DNA from: Branchiostoma floridae
Lineage: Eukaryota; Chordata; Leptocardii; Amphioxiformes; Branchiostomatidae
Direction of reading: 5' to 3'
Assembly (NCBI RefSeq): GCF_000003815.2
Contig: NC_049994.1
Location: forward strand, 4,072,786 to 4,136,785
Length of the DNA: 64,000 bases
A model generated the notes under the pieces. The model was not told the DNA's origin, ran no database searches, and worked only from the letters and a program-made list of their open reading frames with translations. A program made the translations under genes and the position numbers. This document shows, in pieces, positions 62,600 through 64,000 of this stretch. Every line of letters begins with the position of its first letter. Position 1 is the first letter of the stretch.

Positions 62600-63767
62600 C
62601 AAGGAGGTTAAAGAAAGAGAGGAGAGCGTTCCTATTGTTCCATGTTTGCCGCGAGTGTGAATCACATCGAAGTGCTAATTGCCCCAATCTGCATCTCGCC
62701 ATGCTAGCGTGGGCCTTTGTTTACGAGTGAGTTTCAACATCACTCGTCCAGGAACATCGATTTGGGGCCGGGATTTCAGCGATTTTGAGGATGATTCTCA
62801 TTAAATACAGCGCTACTTTTACTAAGGAAACAGATATCAACTTTAGTGACGATACTTCGCCTGAGGCAAGTGCGAGCATAGTTCCCCACGGGCCACAGAA
62901 ATGTGTGTAACAACAAGTCACGCGGTGTAGAAGAACGCTGGGTCGGCTTTCATAGCCCAGGACACACGGAGCTATTTCATAGTATTTGTAAGAAGCTTGA
63001 GAAACGCTATGCAACTTTATTTTCAAGTCTGTCAAATTAAGATATCAAGCCATCTGTTTAAAAAAAATGCGTTCCTCGTGAGGCAAAAATTCCCTCAATA
63101 CCGACAAAATAAATTTCCTCGGAAATATCATCTTGCTTCCCATCATTGCCATGAACATCCACGGAGCCCTCAGAGTACAAAATTCATGCATCACGAACAG
63201 CAAAAATCGATCGCAAACAGCAACAACAAATACTTATTTGGCACACCCAAGCCCACTACTATCGTTGAAAAAAAGTCTCTTTTGCGGGGCAAGCGTAATA
63301 ATTTTTTAATAGACACATGAAGTAGAGAATATTGTTCATAATTCTGAGACAAAAAAATCGGGGATACAGCGACAAAAATGCCTGTAAATTCACTCAACTT
63401 GGTCGCACAGCGCCGAAACAAGTATCGACATGATCGCCATCTTGGTCCCTCCACAACAGTACTGTTTGCACACGTCACCTTCGCTTCCCAAATAAGGAAA
63501 TCTGCGGAAACTGCGCTCATCTCGCTCGCAGTTCGGCAACCCTCGGTCGTCCTCGGCCGGGATCGCGGTGCATGACGTCATGGCTGGGCTCATGTGATTG
63601 GCTGACACGTCCGGGCTCATCAGAAATGGCGGGAAACCCCGCGGCCATCATGGTCATCAGAGACGCGCCGCCGGATAGCGGAAACAATGGGCCCGGAGGG
63701 TCTGAACAATAGCCCGCAGTGGGGTGTTAATGACTGAGCTCTCTCCTGTGATTCTTTAACCTCCTTG
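62600..63767. mobile_element. Possible ~1.2-kb element bounded by 16-bp inverted repeats
   Basis: caaggaggttaaagaa at 62600-62615 is perfectly inverted at 63752-63767. Flanks share acaaat (62594-62599 and about 63769-63774). The interior has no transposase and includes GC-rich sequence, so the pair could be coincidental. Confidence 0.4.
63440..63700. promoter_or_regulatory. GC-richer promoter-like stretch
   Basis: Higher CpG than its surroundings, an inverted CCAAT box (gattggctgac, about 63,594) and a YY1-like gatcgccatcttgg. No coding exon is attached within the window. Confidence 0.3.
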
Positions 63768-63824
63768 CACAAATGCATAACAGAATTTGTAGAAATGAGA
63801 GGGTTTACGGAAAAGGCTGGGCTG

Positions 63825-63870
63825 TCTACCAGTGCTGTCTACCTGGGCTGTCTACCTGGGCTGGCTATCA
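63825..63870. repeat. Short imperfect tandem repeat
   Basis: Three to four copies of gggctgtctacc with two-base variation, near the right edge. Confidence 0.7.
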
Positions 63871-64000
63871 CGTCAGGCTACTTGGACCTACGAAAGCCCA
63901 TTGGGACAAATGCTGTTTTAGCAGTAGGGGTTGTTTGTGCTCCATGAGAAACTATGTGTGAAGGACCTGTGTGTTATGTGAATGACCTGTGTGAAAGTGC

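Overview
This is animal genomic DNA: exons with GT/AG introns, microsatellites, many MITE/foldback elements, tRNA-derived SINEs and two 100-base assembly gaps. The gene content (expanded Ig+TIR receptors and a chordate-type sperm axoneme gene) and the repeat style suggest an invertebrate deuterostome, most likely an amphioxus (Branchiostoma). The species is an inference.

Left two thirds (1-43,400): three tandem paralogous receptor genes on the minus strand. I rebuilt them exon by exon, using splice sites, phases and three-way comparison. Gene 1 (16-7,358) runs off the left edge before its membrane and TIR exons. Gene 2 (9,701-31,350) is complete: 15 coding exons, 893 codons including stop. 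Gene 3 (34,426-43,032) has the same 15 exons but a one-base frameshift in exon 3. The shared plan is a signal peptide, five Ig-like domains (each split over two exons), a small linker exon between Ig4 and Ig5, a stalk, one transmembrane helix, and a single-exon TIR domain with a conserved C-terminal tail. The architecture resembles the IL-1 receptor family, which normally has three Ig domains, but the TIR reads more like a Toll-like receptor TIR. The cytoplasmic half is strongly conserved between genes 2 and 3 while the Ig domains diverge. A Rel/NF-kB-like 10-mer lies 331-342 bp upstream of all three start codons.

The introns carry most of the repeats. Gene 2 intron 10 holds a ~118-bp array and gene 2 intron 9 or 10 region holds a 141-bp array with an alternating two-unit pattern. 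A 1.35-kb inverted repeat lies in gene 2 intron 1. Gene 3 introns hold a mariner-type nonautonomous element and a palindrome with a microsatellite core. A recurrent AT-rich family containing attatgcaaat motifs is scattered through the window.

Right third (46,800-56,700): a plus-strand gene of nine coding exons (747 aa) that I recognise as SPMIP4 (C7orf31), a sperm axonemal microtubule inner protein. An RFX X-box-like motif lies about 150 bp upstream of its ATG. A second, phase-compatible terminal exon follows the main one, with its own poly(A) signal. The last 7 kb is sparse: repeats, one possible minus-strand terminal exon and a GC-richer promoter-like stretch near 63.5 kb.
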